Positions 47,822-58,864 of a stretch of DNA of 64,000 nt are shown in pieces; within the stretch, counting starts at the first letter, position 1, and every line of letters starts with the position of its first letter. The DNA is taken from assembly GCF_001653235.2 (NCBI RefSeq), contig NC_035791.1, positions 3,472,001 through 3,536,000 on the forward strand, read 5' to 3'. The stretch comes from Pochonia chlamydosporia 170. Taxonomy: Eukaryota; Ascomycota; Sordariomycetes; Hypocreales; Clavicipitaceae. The notes below the pieces were generated by a model. The model was not told the origin of the DNA. It saw nothing but the letters and a program-made list of their open reading frames with translations, and searched no databases. A program made the position numbers and the translations under genes.

Positions 47822-49687
47822 TCAACTGAAGTCATCTGCATCGTCATTGGTTGTGCTGGCTTCCGCTTCTTGCCCGATTAGGAAGTCTTCCTTCGATCCG
47901 AGATATGCCACCACGTGGTCATCCTCGAGGAGATTCGTCCTCTGCAAGAGCATAACAAAGACAGATTAGTGTTCAATTGTCCCAACAAGCATTATGATTG
48001 GGTTATCAGACCACTATCAACAAGCTCTGGGTCAAGGCTGCATATCCCCTTTTCTGCGTTTCTTACATCGCAGGATCCGAGGCTGTCAGCCTGCAAAGAG
48101 GCTTGTGCTGCAAGAACCAGACTATCGATCAAGGATCGACTGATGTGCATTAAAGGTGAATCGGTCAGAAATAGGAACTCACCTCATGGTCCAAGGCTTC
48201 CAAAGCGCTGGTCAATAGATTCCGTTCCACATCCTTCAACATTTTAGCTGCCGTTATGCAGTCCTGTCTCAACAAGCCAGCGTCTTGCAAGGGTTCCAGC
48301 TGGTCGTCCGATGGGCCAGAGTTGATCCTGGCCAGTTGTTCCTCAACTTTCTCGTGCAGTACAGCAACAGCCCGGAGCTTGAATATTTGTCACAGCTCGT
48401 GATGCCGTATCAGAGTTTCGAAATCGTCCGCTCTATCCGTCACATCCTCACCTTGCCAAAGAAGTCTTAGTTGCCGACCCCCTTCTGTATCTTGAAGAAG
48501 TTGGAACGACAAGCCGTCCTCCTCATTGAGGCACATCAGCCACACGAATGGTGAGCACCATTTAGCCGAAGACGCTTCCTTCCCGGATTCGGTGCCTTTC
48601 CGTGAAAGCATCAGTGTGGGTGGCCCGTGGAAAACGTGTAACTTGGCCTTCGCTAAGGGATCATCTGGAAACGGATCTAGGCGCAGTGTTACCTTGTCCA
48701 CAATGTTTTCGCTGTCAATGAATCCATAGCTGAAGAGCATCTCAGAAGCCGGTTTAGCGTCACCATAAGAAATTGTGATTTCCTGGCCGCTGATAACTTG
48801 ATGTCCTGGCCGAACAAGGAGCTCGATATCATCATTACCGTCTTCTTCATAGTAAGCCGTAGCTTCTCCTGAATGGTTCACCATATCAAGACCTGGAACC
48901 ATCGCGGTGCCAGACCGCGGTAGCTCCAAACACCTCGAACGGTACCAAGCATCTGCCAATACCCAATCATCCAACCTAACCCCAGTACTGCTCCAAAGGA
49001 CTTCGTTCCAAAAAGGCAGCACTTCAGACCTTTCGCGTAGAGTGTCAAACTCGCTTGTCAAGGAGACCAGTTTTGCTTCCAATGCAGCCTATTTGATGGG
49101 TCAGTCTACACAATAACAAAACGCATGTGAATCTTAAAACATCCTGGCAACGATATGAAGCACTACCAAAAAACGGATGCCAACATACCTCCAACGACGT
49201 CCCATTTAGGAGTAAGCGCTCCGGCTCCGTCCACATCGTCGGCACAGGAATCGGCCGGGGTAGGAACCGGACGTACTCGGTCCACGGGGTATGTGAAAGG
49301 CCATTCGACTGCTTTGGCTGCGCAAGATGAGCCAGCAAATACAGCATTATATCACCTCTCGTCGACTGCTGCTGTTAATAACCAAAACATACTGTCTTCC
49401 TCAGTGAGAATGTACTAAAAACGAACCTGTCGTCCCGCAGCTTCCAGTAGCTGCTTAAAGTTTTGATCTACCTTGGAATAATCCTCTACTGCCTCAGCAG
49501 ATAATACCAGATCGTGAGGGATCGTGAGAACAGCATCGGTCGTGCCCTCCACACCCTCCAGATCTGAAGCCGCCACCAGTCCGAACCCTTTACCCTCGCC
49601 TACATCCTGGAGCTTGCCGTACGTGAATCGAACGTGATTGAGATGAGCCCAAGTGGGGAATGCGTCAATGGGGAGCTGAGATGACAT
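47822..49687 (-). pseudogene. SET-domain lysine methyltransferase (SETD6/RuBisCO-LSMT type) with in-frame TGA
   Basis: Four exons (49687-49427, 49371-49189, 49088-48183, 47941-47822) splice in phase to 490 codons, but codon 381 is TGA (48392-48390). Before it lie the SET landmarks: GEGKGFGLVAASDLEG, LLLNGTSLEAALEAK, the AdoMet-binding Asn-His-Ser at 219-221 (VPGLDMVNHS) and the catalytic Tyr region (SYGDAKPASEMLFSYGF, about 255-271). After the stop the same frame stays coding for over 60 codons (QIFKLRAVAVLHEKVEEQL and on) to a GTGAGT donor, then a last exon ending DDADDFS. The stop falls in the C-terminal substrate-binding domain. Options are a nonsense mutation, sequencing error, readthrough, or a weak 66-base intron with a GTGACG donor. 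If translated to TGA, the 380-residue product keeps the SET core. An upstream in-frame ATG exists at 49840. Such enzymes methylate lysines of ribosomal or other proteins. Confidence 0.8.
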
Positions 49688-50759
49688 GACTGGATGGGAT
49701 GGTGCATTTGTTGCCCTGAAATCGTCGGAGTAGATTAGATCTGTGATGAGATTCCGTTGCTCCGGTGGGGTGTTGATACCGGGTGGGAGCGGAAGACTGT
49801 GGCGAGCTCCTAATGGGTGGATAGGTCTGCGGAACTCCACAGGAATTGGGTTTGAGGTGATAAATTTAGGTTGTGGTCGATATCGAAGACAGGAATTGTG
49901 AAGGTTGACGAGTTGGAATCATTGCCCCACTGCCGCGCTTTGTCGATGGCAGTTTGGAGCTCCTGTGGGGCATGCATTGACAACGTTCAACCCGAAACAT
50001 TGATTGTTTATGCAAATAAATATAATTACATTGTCTTTTAATAAACACTATATACTCAACATACTTTAGTTTTAAAATCTGTAGTCGACCATAGTTGTAT
50101 TGCGTAGACTACATGACAGGAAAAGCACATCCTTGACAATCCAGCACGGCTATGATGAGGAGTGTCAAGGGCTGACTTGTATGCTATAATATATATATAT
50201 ATATATATATACCTGACAGTCAAAACAAACTCTTCTTCTTCAATAAAATGGCTTCTCAGTGGCCACTACCTCGCCTTGGCAGCTCAACCTCTACGTGGTC
50301 TGGCCAAGAAGCGGAATGTCTCCTACATTCCCTCATTCGCCGCCTCCTCAAAATTAACTTTGCAATCCGAAATTCGGGCTCTCATGTTCATTACAGACTA
50401 AGAGGCAGAAAGATGTCGACAGCATTGCTCTGAGTCGAGAAATTGTCCGGCAACTTCTCGCGCACTACTCTTCCGGTATGCAAAATAGGCGCGCAGACTC
50501 GGCTTCGATCGTACTTTGTGAAATGTGCTCAACCCATTGTATTTGGCGGCAGAAATAGCACCCATCATAGTCGTCCCGTGCTTCAACTTGTAACCGCAAA
50601 TTCTTTTCTAGGGCGGCAAAAATGGCTTCATATTTTGATTCAACTTCTATTTGCAACCCGCTAGATATAGGACGTTCCCAACAAATACTTGTCAAAGCAG
50701 CCAAAGACTTTATCCATAGAAATAGGTCATGCTTATATGCTAACTTTCAGATTCGTAAC
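49688..50759. other. Intergenic with AT microsatellite
   Basis: Lies between the LaeA-like 3' end and the SET gene start. 49688-49840 is an open in-frame extension of the SET gene and could be coding or leader. An (AT)n tract is at 50189-50211. Otherwise nothing is recognised. Confidence 0.6.
50189..50211. repeat. (AT)n dinucleotide microsatellite
   Basis: Eleven uninterrupted AT units within a slightly longer TA-rich tract. Likely to vary in length between strains; otherwise without evident function. Confidence 0.9.
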
Positions 50760-52532
50760 TCATACTTCCGGCCTCTGGCCGTACACAACATATCTTGGAA
50801 TTCGTTAGTTGCCGGATACAGGTGACAGAATACTCTGCTTAAGACTCACATAGGCCACCATGCGTGAATGGACTTGTCCTTCATGTCCTTTCGAACATTA
50901 CTCAAGAACACCTCGACACTTTCACGCGACCAGCCTAAACAACGGGTAAAGAGAGCCAAACTAATGCCAGAGAGTTCGCCGGCAATATTGTGGAAACTCC
51001 AAAAGCCTGCGTGGTCAGAGTCAGCTCCATACACGTTATAGCAAACATGACACTTACCCAACTCCCGATAGTGCGGTTGCGCCGGCCATGTATTTGTCGG
51101 CCACTTGTACACGACCTCGGTGACATTGACGAAACCAGCATCAATCATCTGCTGCTTATACTTCAGGCCACTATCCGCATAACGGCCAATTTTTTCACAA
51201 GCCTCCATCATGGCTTCACCCCACTGGGTGATGTACGAGTCATCCTTCAAAGTACCATCGGCGCATTGAGGTCGCATACAAATGTCCTGAAGTTCGAGCC
51301 AGCCACCTGGCTTGATATTCTCAAAGCTCTGGCTGATAAATTTCGGCCAATCGCCTATAGATCCAACAAGCATGCGGCCAAATACAAAGTCAAACGGATC
51401 AGGATATGCCCATTCATCTTCGATGTTATCAATGATGAATGACACGTTTGGGGGAACGCTGTAAGTGATTAGTCAAGCAGAGCGAACAAAGGGGTTTCAC
51501 TTCTTGTCCTTACAAAGTAGGCTGTATAGGGCTCAGATCAACGCCAAGTACCTGTATTCGTTAGCATTTGCGTAACTTTGGATGAAATACCATAAGCTCC
51601 TACCTCTGCCTGCGGATATCTGTCGCCTACGGATGTCAGCACAATTGCTCAAATGAAAGGTTGTGGCGTACATACCCACATCCATAGCCCAAACTCCTGT
51701 GCCGGTCCCTGCATCTAGGACCCTCCGGATCTTACTCTCATCGATTGGGGCTTCAAAATTTTTACCATTAAAGGTTAGGGTGAATAGATGATGTTGTAGG
51801 TCTGGTGCTGTTAGCCACCTTTCCTTCAATGCAACTTCATTTCAACAATAGAGATGTAATATCTTACCAAGCCGGTCTTGTTCAGCCTTTCCAAAAACAA
51901 TCATGTCAGCTTATTGATTGGTCCAACGATATCGCTTGAAATGGCTAGAGTCTGTGTGAAGTCCGGGGAAGTGTACCTCATCGTTTGGCAATACATAGTT
52001 TACTGTTTCCATATTAACGGTCTAATTCTGTCAAGGATATCCCAGCCTGGCCCATGGGGTTTCGTACTTGACTCCAAGTATGAATGATATGTCCGCCCAT
52101 TCTCTTCGCGATATTGCAGAATACTGGATCGCAGGGAGGTGGTTATGCTGGCGTTGTCGTCCTAGCGGGAGTTAGATTGGCGATACTACGCAGAAATGAG
52201 TCGGGTTCAACCGTCAGGATATGGAACATACGCCTAGCGCTGAGTCGGCGTCGGAGAAGTCGCCCGCAGTTGGCCCTTCCTTGAAGCATCTTGTAGTCAG
52301 TATATAGCACAAATTCAGCCCGGTTGTAGGTATAAATGGCAACCGCTTAGGAGGCAAATGGGCAAAGGCATACCTCTGCTTCTGGAATTTCGGTTCCAAC
52401 CGCAGAGTCGGCGGCCACGGTGCGACCGGCGTCGGCAGTGTCACCAGTTTGCACCGGTTTTGATGGCGGAGGATTGTCCTCGGCTGCACCTCCTGTAGTT
52501 GGCAAAGCCGAACTGGGGTGTTCATCAGCCAT
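50760..52532 (-). CDS. LaeA-like SAM-dependent methyltransferase
   Basis: Eleven exons are needed: 52532-52374, 52279-52232, 52161-52068, 52001-51976 (26 nt), 51886-51868 (19 nt), 51801-51676, 51626-51604 (23 nt), 51551-51514 (38 nt), 51458-51058, 51006-50850, 50793-50760 (34 nt). They total 1125 nt, 374 residues, with phase kept at every junction. The N-terminal 55 residues are Pro/Ala/Thr-rich and probably disordered. Then SSILQYREENGRTYHSY and INYVLPNDEAEQDRLDLQHH, the classic LaeA-family lead-in, precede SAM motif I (VLDAGTGTGVWAMDVGDRYP, about 143-162), motif II LGVDLSPIQP, then WAYPDPFDFVFGRMLVGSI and KPGGWLELQDICMRPQCADG. The last exon restores the family ending IYVVYGQRPEV. LaeA relatives are nuclear regulators of secondary metabolism or metabolic enzymes; which applies is unknown. 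Divergent from the P450 gene. Confidence 0.9.
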
Positions 52533-53827
52533 AGTCCGATTCTAGTATTTCGTCGTACACGGACAATATCTCGGTCGTACAGGATACACGGCGCGGTCTC
52601 ACAAAGGATGATTGCAACTTATGTGCGGGAAGAATGTCGCACGACGACGACGAGTAGATTTAACAATAGTGCCGGGCGGGGGGGGGAGGAAAATAGAAAT
52701 CCTGGGCATCTTTGCCTTGCAGTGCAGAGCAAGGCTTCAGACTGGTGACATGGAGGATTGTTGATGGCTGGTACCCGCTGCCTCGTACTCCGTACTTTGT
52801 ACCAAAATCATGCAATTGTGCTCTCAACTCCCCATGCCCAGTCGCACTTGCCTGCATTTGTTTGCTCTTGCCGACATGGCATTTCCCTTGAGCCACTCAG
52901 CCAGTTGCGAGACACCTGCTTGGACAGACCTTCAAACTTTGCAGCCACCCGTTTGCGTGAGGGTCCGGTCCAATTGACATGGGCGGTCAAGTCTGGTGAC
53001 ATTGGCAAGTTGGTGCTTGTCCGGTCTCCTTCTGCTTGTGGACCTGTCCATGTTCAAGCGTCTTGTCACAGTCCAGTTGTGGTCTGATCTGACTGACTTG
53101 GCCTTGTCCTTGTCGTCAATCTTGTCCTTCTGTGGCACCCAGATGATCGTGTCCCTTCTCTCAACCCGTTTTTGATGAAGAATGAACAACCATTCAACGA
53201 CGCGCAAACCAGGGTCCCCGGCTGCAGGTTGAGACTTCCGTGCGCCGGCTGCTGCTCAGTGCTGACCATTCGAGAGCTACAGTCTGTGGTCAAAGGTATT
53301 TGAATATATCCAAGTATATACTAACATAGCTCAATATGCCACAGCACACAACGCGATATGCGATACCTTTCCTTGTTCGAATACTTCTGACCCCCCCACT
53401 GGATGAGCTGGATGCGAGCTGCAAGACAAGCAAACGCATGACGCTGCGGCCAGCATAACTGTGCATGGTATGCTCAACCCCTGTTCCCATCCGTTTTACC
53501 CGTCGCCCGTCCAGTTCATGGTTCGAATTTTATGGGGTGTGGCTGCGGGTGTCTAAGAGGCTATTCCTTGTCGTTGTCTCCGTACCCTCTCTCCCCCTGT
53601 TGGCTTGGATTGTTGTTTTGCCTTGCCTTGTTTCCCGTCAATGTTGAGAGAAAGGCATCCGTCCAACCGTCCCCTTCTCTTTTTGGCCACAGGCGACCCG
53701 AGGGAATGGTTCCCGGTGTGCTCAATCGACCAGGACTGGGAAGCCAAAACGTTGAACCAACTCGCGTGGGAATAAAAAAAGAAAGTTCCTCTGCCGTGTC
53801 GCGCATTTGCATTTGCCTGTTCGAGTT
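52533..53827. other. Bidirectional promoter between LaeA-like and P450 genes
   Basis: A 1.3-kb spacer between two outward-read genes. It contains an eight-base G run at 52679-52686 and repeated short CTTGTC/GGTCC words around 52900-53130. No coding region is supported. Confidence 0.6.
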
Positions 53828-55687
53828 ATGATGCTTCAATCCATCCCAGTTTGGGACTGGTCCTTGGCAACACCACTTCAGTACCTCGTTGTCGCGACCA
53901 TCGTTGGATTCCTCCTCTCCAGTCTGAGGGGCTATCATCGACTTCGACAATTTGACGGTCCTTTTCTCGCAAAGTTCTCTCGATTGTGGCTTCTTCAAAC
54001 AGTTGCCAGTGGCAAGGCATATCTTACTTTCTGGAATGTTACACAAAAATATGGTCCGTCCCACCCTGGTTTCTGCAGAAGTCTCCGATTTGGAGGCCGC
54101 GCATTGGGGCCGTTGTGCATACTGACGATGTCATGGTTGGCGGCTCACAGGTCCCATTGCCCGCGTTGGCCCCAATGATCTCATTACCAGTGATCCCGAT
54201 CTCGTCAAGCACATGTACAATGTGAGGTCCGACTACAGACGTTCACATTGGTACCAAGGCATGCGCTTCGACCCCAGCAGAGATAATCTCTTGTCCTTGA
54301 GAAATGAAGACGACCATAAAGACCTGCGTGCCAAAATGGCAGCCGGTGTAAGTGTTTCCGCAGCCCGCGCGCACAACATGTTGCGTTTATTTTAGTTCCC
54401 CGTGCGGCACCGACCACTTGGAGCTGACTTGCGCATTAGTACTCTGGTCGCGAAGTAGACGGCCTCGAAGCCAAAATCGACGAAAACATTCTGCGCTTTA
54501 CTGAATTGCTGGGAAAATATGCCGACAAGGGAGCCGTGGTCGATTTTGGAAAGAAGGCCCAGTACTTCACCTTGGATGTGATTTCGGACATTGCATTCGG
54601 CTCGCCATTTGGATTCCTGCAGACCGATTCTGATGTGTACAAATATATTGAGACTACGGAAAAGACTCTTCCTGTGGTCATGATGACCACAGTTGTGCCA
54701 TTTCTTGTCACATTGTTCGCCTCGCCTTTGATGAAGCCGGCTCTTCCATCAGAGAAGGATATATTTGGTTTTGGGAGAGTCATGCAGTATGTCTGGACAA
54801 GCGTTTTATCAGTGCGTGTCATGTCCTAACTGTCTGGGTAGTATCGCGAAACTCGTCGCTGCAGAACGGTACGGACCGCAGAAGAAAGTACAGAAGGACA
54901 TGCTTGGCTCATTTGTAGCCCACGGTTTGACGCAAACCGAGGCCGAATCCGAGATCCTTCTTCAGATGTATGCATGTTTTCAATTTATGAGTGTCGAGAT
55001 GGTGTCTTTTACTAATTCCCTGGTCACAGTGTTGCTGGCTCTGATACAACTGCTACGGCAATCCGCTCTACCCTCCTACACATTGTCACCAATCCCCGAG
55101 TACTCACCAGATTGCGCCAAGAAATTGCGTCCGTCCATTTTGATAGCCCGGTCATACCAGATGATGATGCCCGCCAAATGGAATATCTCCAGGCCGTCAT
55201 CAAAGAGGGGCTTCGCATCTTTCCGCCCGTGGCCGGCCTCATGTCCAAACAGACTCCCCCGGAAGGAGATCACTGGAAAGGCGTCTTCATACCTGGCGGC
55301 ACCCGAATTGGCTCGTGCGCATGGGGCATTTTCCGCCGCGAGGACATCTGGGGCAAAGATTCCGACGAGTTTCGCCCCGAGCGTTGGCTAAACAATTCTC
55401 CTGAGAAGATACATGAAATGGAAGGCACTTTGGATCTAATTTTCAGTTATGGGCGTTGGCAGTGTCTGGGCCGCCCGGTTGCACTAATAGAGCTTAACAA
55501 AATATACGTTCAGGTAAAGTCCAGTCCGCATGTGTCTGGTTGGCTTGGTATTCAGCTAACGCGGCACTAGCTTCTACGATTATTTGACTTCTCTGTTTGC
55601 GACCCGACAAGTCCTTGGAAAATTTACAACTGCGGCATATTCTCTCAAACTGACTTCCGACTGCGTGTTGAGAGACGAGAATTTTGA
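53828..55687 (+). CDS. Cytochrome P450 monooxygenase, pisatin-demethylase-like group
   Basis: Six exons: 53828-54053, 54151-54347, 54440-54786, 54842-54967, 55030-55513, 55571-55687; 498 residues, normal for microsomal P450s. An N-terminal membrane anchor (LQYLVVATIVGFLLSSL) is followed by RQFDGPFLAKFSRLW. Diagnostic motifs are the I-helix oxygen motif VAGSDTTATA (about 300), K-helix KEGLRIFPP (ExxR intact), DSDEFRPERWL (PERF-type) and the haem loop FSYGRWQCLGRP with Cys444 as iron ligand. Trp stands where many P450s have Arg two residues before the Cys; I recall the same in pisatin-demethylase relatives. The first intron uses a GTCCGT donor, weaker than its neighbours, but it is required to join KYG to PIARVGPNDLI. 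Substrate is unknown. Divergent from the LaeA-like gene, which hints at shared regulation. Confidence 0.92.
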
Positions 55688-57216
55688 AGCATATTTTCTT
55701 ACGGAGCAGCAAATGACGAATGATGTTCGATGCGCTAACGGGAGTTGATGACTTTGACGATGTACGCGAAATACGATATCTGCACACCATCTTGGATATC
55801 CCAGAATGTAGCATGTGTGTTTCTATTGATTGAGATAAGATTGGCCTGAGCGACACTCGGACGGCGGTGTACCGCTATTACCAGGGGGTTTTGTGCTAGA
55901 TACCTCTGACTACTATAGCAAACGTAATTATAAGATAGTTGCGAGCAAGCATACCATTCCTTGCGTTCTGAGAAATGTGATGACATGAAGCTAGGGTGTT
56001 GCAGGTTTCCGAAGGTCGCAGCGCATTGCCGCCTGCACCTCGGGGTTTGGCTGCAGACGCCACAATGTTGTCTCCAAAATTGAAAGCCATTATCAATTTA
56101 TTGACGCACGCAAACACTTGTCAGAGATTACGATTGCTGCGCAGCATGACACTATGGACCAATGTCTGGTCTGTAGTGAGCACCAGGATATGGCACAGCT
56201 AATGATGTCGGATCGTCATGTTTGCAGATGCAAATACAGGGCAGGGCAGAGAGGTAATTCCATCCATGCACGGGGAGCGTGCATCATAAGATAGAGTCAG
56301 CAAGGTGTGTAAGTTTGTCAAAGTGTGGGCTAAATGCAAGATGCGGCAGTGAGTTGCAACAGTACATGCACATACGGGTTGGCACCAGTTGTGGCATAGA
56401 AGTGTGGGGATCGGACACATCTTTCATCACAGCCTGAGATTGAGCACCAGACAACTCATAAATGATGAGACGACATCTGGAAGAGGAGGAGACATGAGAC
56501 AGTAAGAGCACGTATGCCCAACACCTGTTGAAATTTCACTTCGAGCATACATATACGAAGGCTTCAATACAAGGCTCTGCGTCCGCACTACTCACCATGC
56601 CTGTGTAGCGTTTTATAGAAGCACGGACGACACTATTTCTTTACAGGTTCCCTTTTTCATTTGCCGTGATGCTGTTTATTCGAGTCGTCTCTTGAGGTTA
56701 TTGCTAGACTTACGTGTAAGTGGTCTCACACCTTCCGCCCAGGTTGAAGATATGTTGTATGTTACGGTCCATATTACATTGTCAATACTTTCTCACGCTG
56801 GCTTGTCTTCAAGGATGTTCAATAGACGAAAGAATTGATAAAGATAAAGATTGTAGAAAGAGTTGATCAAGTCGTAGACGTGTGATGCTGTGTGATGCAA
56901 CAGTCGTGATTGAGGTCCCTAGGCCCACTGTTATCCTTTGCTTTACACAAACGCTACTCGACTAGCGCCTCCAAAATCTTTGAACCAGTCCAGCCCACTG
57001 ACATTCGATGGCGGGGCATCAGCCTCGTCCACTTCATCTCGAAATTTTGCGACTTCAACCCGACCTTTTCCACCGACAGGCAACGACGCAGGGTACCGAG
57101 GGGCGCATCTGACCGGATTTCCCCAACCCTACAAACCATCTCACTTGCCTCTAGCCGCACACTGAGAAACCGTCAACTCCCTAATCCTCCGTCCCCGACA
57201 GCCGAACAACCCCGCC
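55688..57216. other. Intergenic, P450 3' side to GTPase promoter
   Basis: No gene is supported. The right end (about 56900-57216) is C-rich leader sequence for the GTPase gene and is open in one frame without a good ATG. Nothing repeated or RNA-like was noticed. Confidence 0.6.
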
Positions 57217-58644
57217 ATGCCTCGCGATCCGCTCATCGGCCTCGTAGGCAAACCATCAGCCGGGAAGAGCACGACTCTGAACAGCTTAACTGACGCTTCA
57301 TCCAAAGTCGGTACGCATTCCAAGCAATCAAACCCCCTTAAACCTCGACAACATTGCTAACTCTCCTCTCCCTCTCAGGCAACTTCCCGTACGTCCAACC
57401 CGCACCACCACCCCACCACCAACTAACATCACCAGCTTCACAACCATCGACCCCCAAAGAGCAATAGGCTACCTCCAAATCGACTGCGCCTGCGCCCGGC
57501 ACAACGTCTCCGACCGCTGCAAACCCAACTACGGCGCCTGCGTCAACGGCCGCCGCTCCGTGCCCATCGAGCTCCTCGACGTGGCAGGCCTCGTGCCCGG
57601 CGCCCACCAAGGCCGCGGCCTGGGCAACAAATTCCTCGACGACCTCCGCCACGCCGATGCGCTGATACACGTGGTCGACGCCTCGGGCACGGTAGACGCC
57701 GAGGGCAAGGAAACGCGCGGGTACGACCCCTCCGTGGACATTGCCTGGCTGCGCGGCGAGATCGTCGCCTGGATCCTCGGCAACCTGATGCAGCGGTGGC
57801 CCAGCATCCGCCGGAGACATGTCGCCGTCAAGGCTACGGCCGTGGAGACCCTGCAGGGCCAGTTCTCCGGCTATGGCGCCACGTCGACTGTCATTGCAAG
57901 GACGCTGGACCGGGCGGCTGTCAAGGAGGCTCTGGAGGAGTGGTCGGACGAGACGGTGGCGCATATTGTGAATGCGTTTGTGGACGAGAAGTTTCCGACG
58001 GTGATTGCGCTGAATAAGATTGATCATCCGGATGCGGACAAGAATATTTCAAAGATTGCCAAGATGCAGGACCCGAAGACGATTGTCTTGTGTTCGGCGA
58101 TCTCGGAGATCTTTTTAAGAAAGATGGCGAAGCAGGGGTATATCAAGTACGTGGAGGGCAGTGAGTTTATAGACACGAGGGAAGACCTTATTGAGCAGGG
58201 GGATCCTGAGGGCGGGGGGCTGAAAGAGCTGGATGAGAAGAATCGGAATCGGATAGAGAATCTAAAGGACATGGTTCTATATAGATTTGGTTCGACGGGC
58301 GTGGTGCAAGTCTTGACGAGGGCAGCAGAGTTGTTGGGGCTGGTACCCGTCTTTCCGGTCAGGAACACAGCGACATTTAGTTCAGGGGCGTCGGAGTCAA
58401 AGGTCGTGTTTCGGGACTGTGTGCTCGTGAAGAAGGGCTCGACGGTGGGTGACGTCGCCAAGAAGGTCATGGGCGATGCGCCGATTGCCTATGTCGAAGG
58501 GTTTGGTGGGCTACGAGTTGCAGAGGATGATTTCGTTGCCGTGGGGAAGAACGATGTAAGTTTTGGTTCTTGCTAACGTTTGCTGCTTTTGAGTAAAGTA
58601 CTAACGGGGGATAGATTTTGTCATTCAAAGTTGGTAGAGCGTAG
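57217..58644 (+). CDS. Obg/YchF-related GTPase, YGR210C family
   Basis: Four exons: 57217-57310, 57379-57388 (only 10 nt), 57436-58555 and 58615-58644; 417 residues, matching the roughly 411 of yeast YGR210C. The G domain has the P-loop [12 protein letters not shown] at 8-19, switch I around [15 protein letters not shown] (assembled from three exons, including the 10-nt one), and G3 [21 protein letters not shown]4 is [14 protein letters not shown] and G5-like CSAIS. The C-terminus [18 protein letters not shown] with ILSFKVGRA is a TGS-type domain ending. The [20 protein letters not shown] segment after switch I is a small cysteine-rich insertion typical of this eukaryote/archaeal subfamily. 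The family is thought to act with ribosomes; its role is poorly known. Convergent with the Pof3-like gene. Confidence 0.92.
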
Positions 58645-58864
58645 ATTGGGTTATTTGGTTTCGCATTAGCATGTTGAGGAGTTGGATTATAAAAAGCGAG
58701 AGGGCTCGCGGGGTGATAATTTCATGACGGCTTACAAACTTATGGCGCATACATTAGATTCATAGATGATGAATATGGCGTTTCTTTTCATTTTGCAAAC
58801 TGACAGTCTATTGTATCTTATCCTATACCTTATTCCCAAGGAGATGTATTTCATGTCTTCGTCA

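Noticed and set aside
48393..48458. A 66-base intron that would remove the in-frame TGA of the SET gene
   Set aside because: The donor would be GTGACG, far from the local consensus, and the segment reads as good protein (VTDRADDFETLIRHHEL); kept only as an alternative in the finding.
39000..56000. A full secondary-metabolite biosynthetic cluster
   Set aside because: P450, BBE oxidase and LaeA-like genes are present, but there is no PKS, NRPS, terpene cyclase or prenyltransferase, and unrelated genes lie between them.
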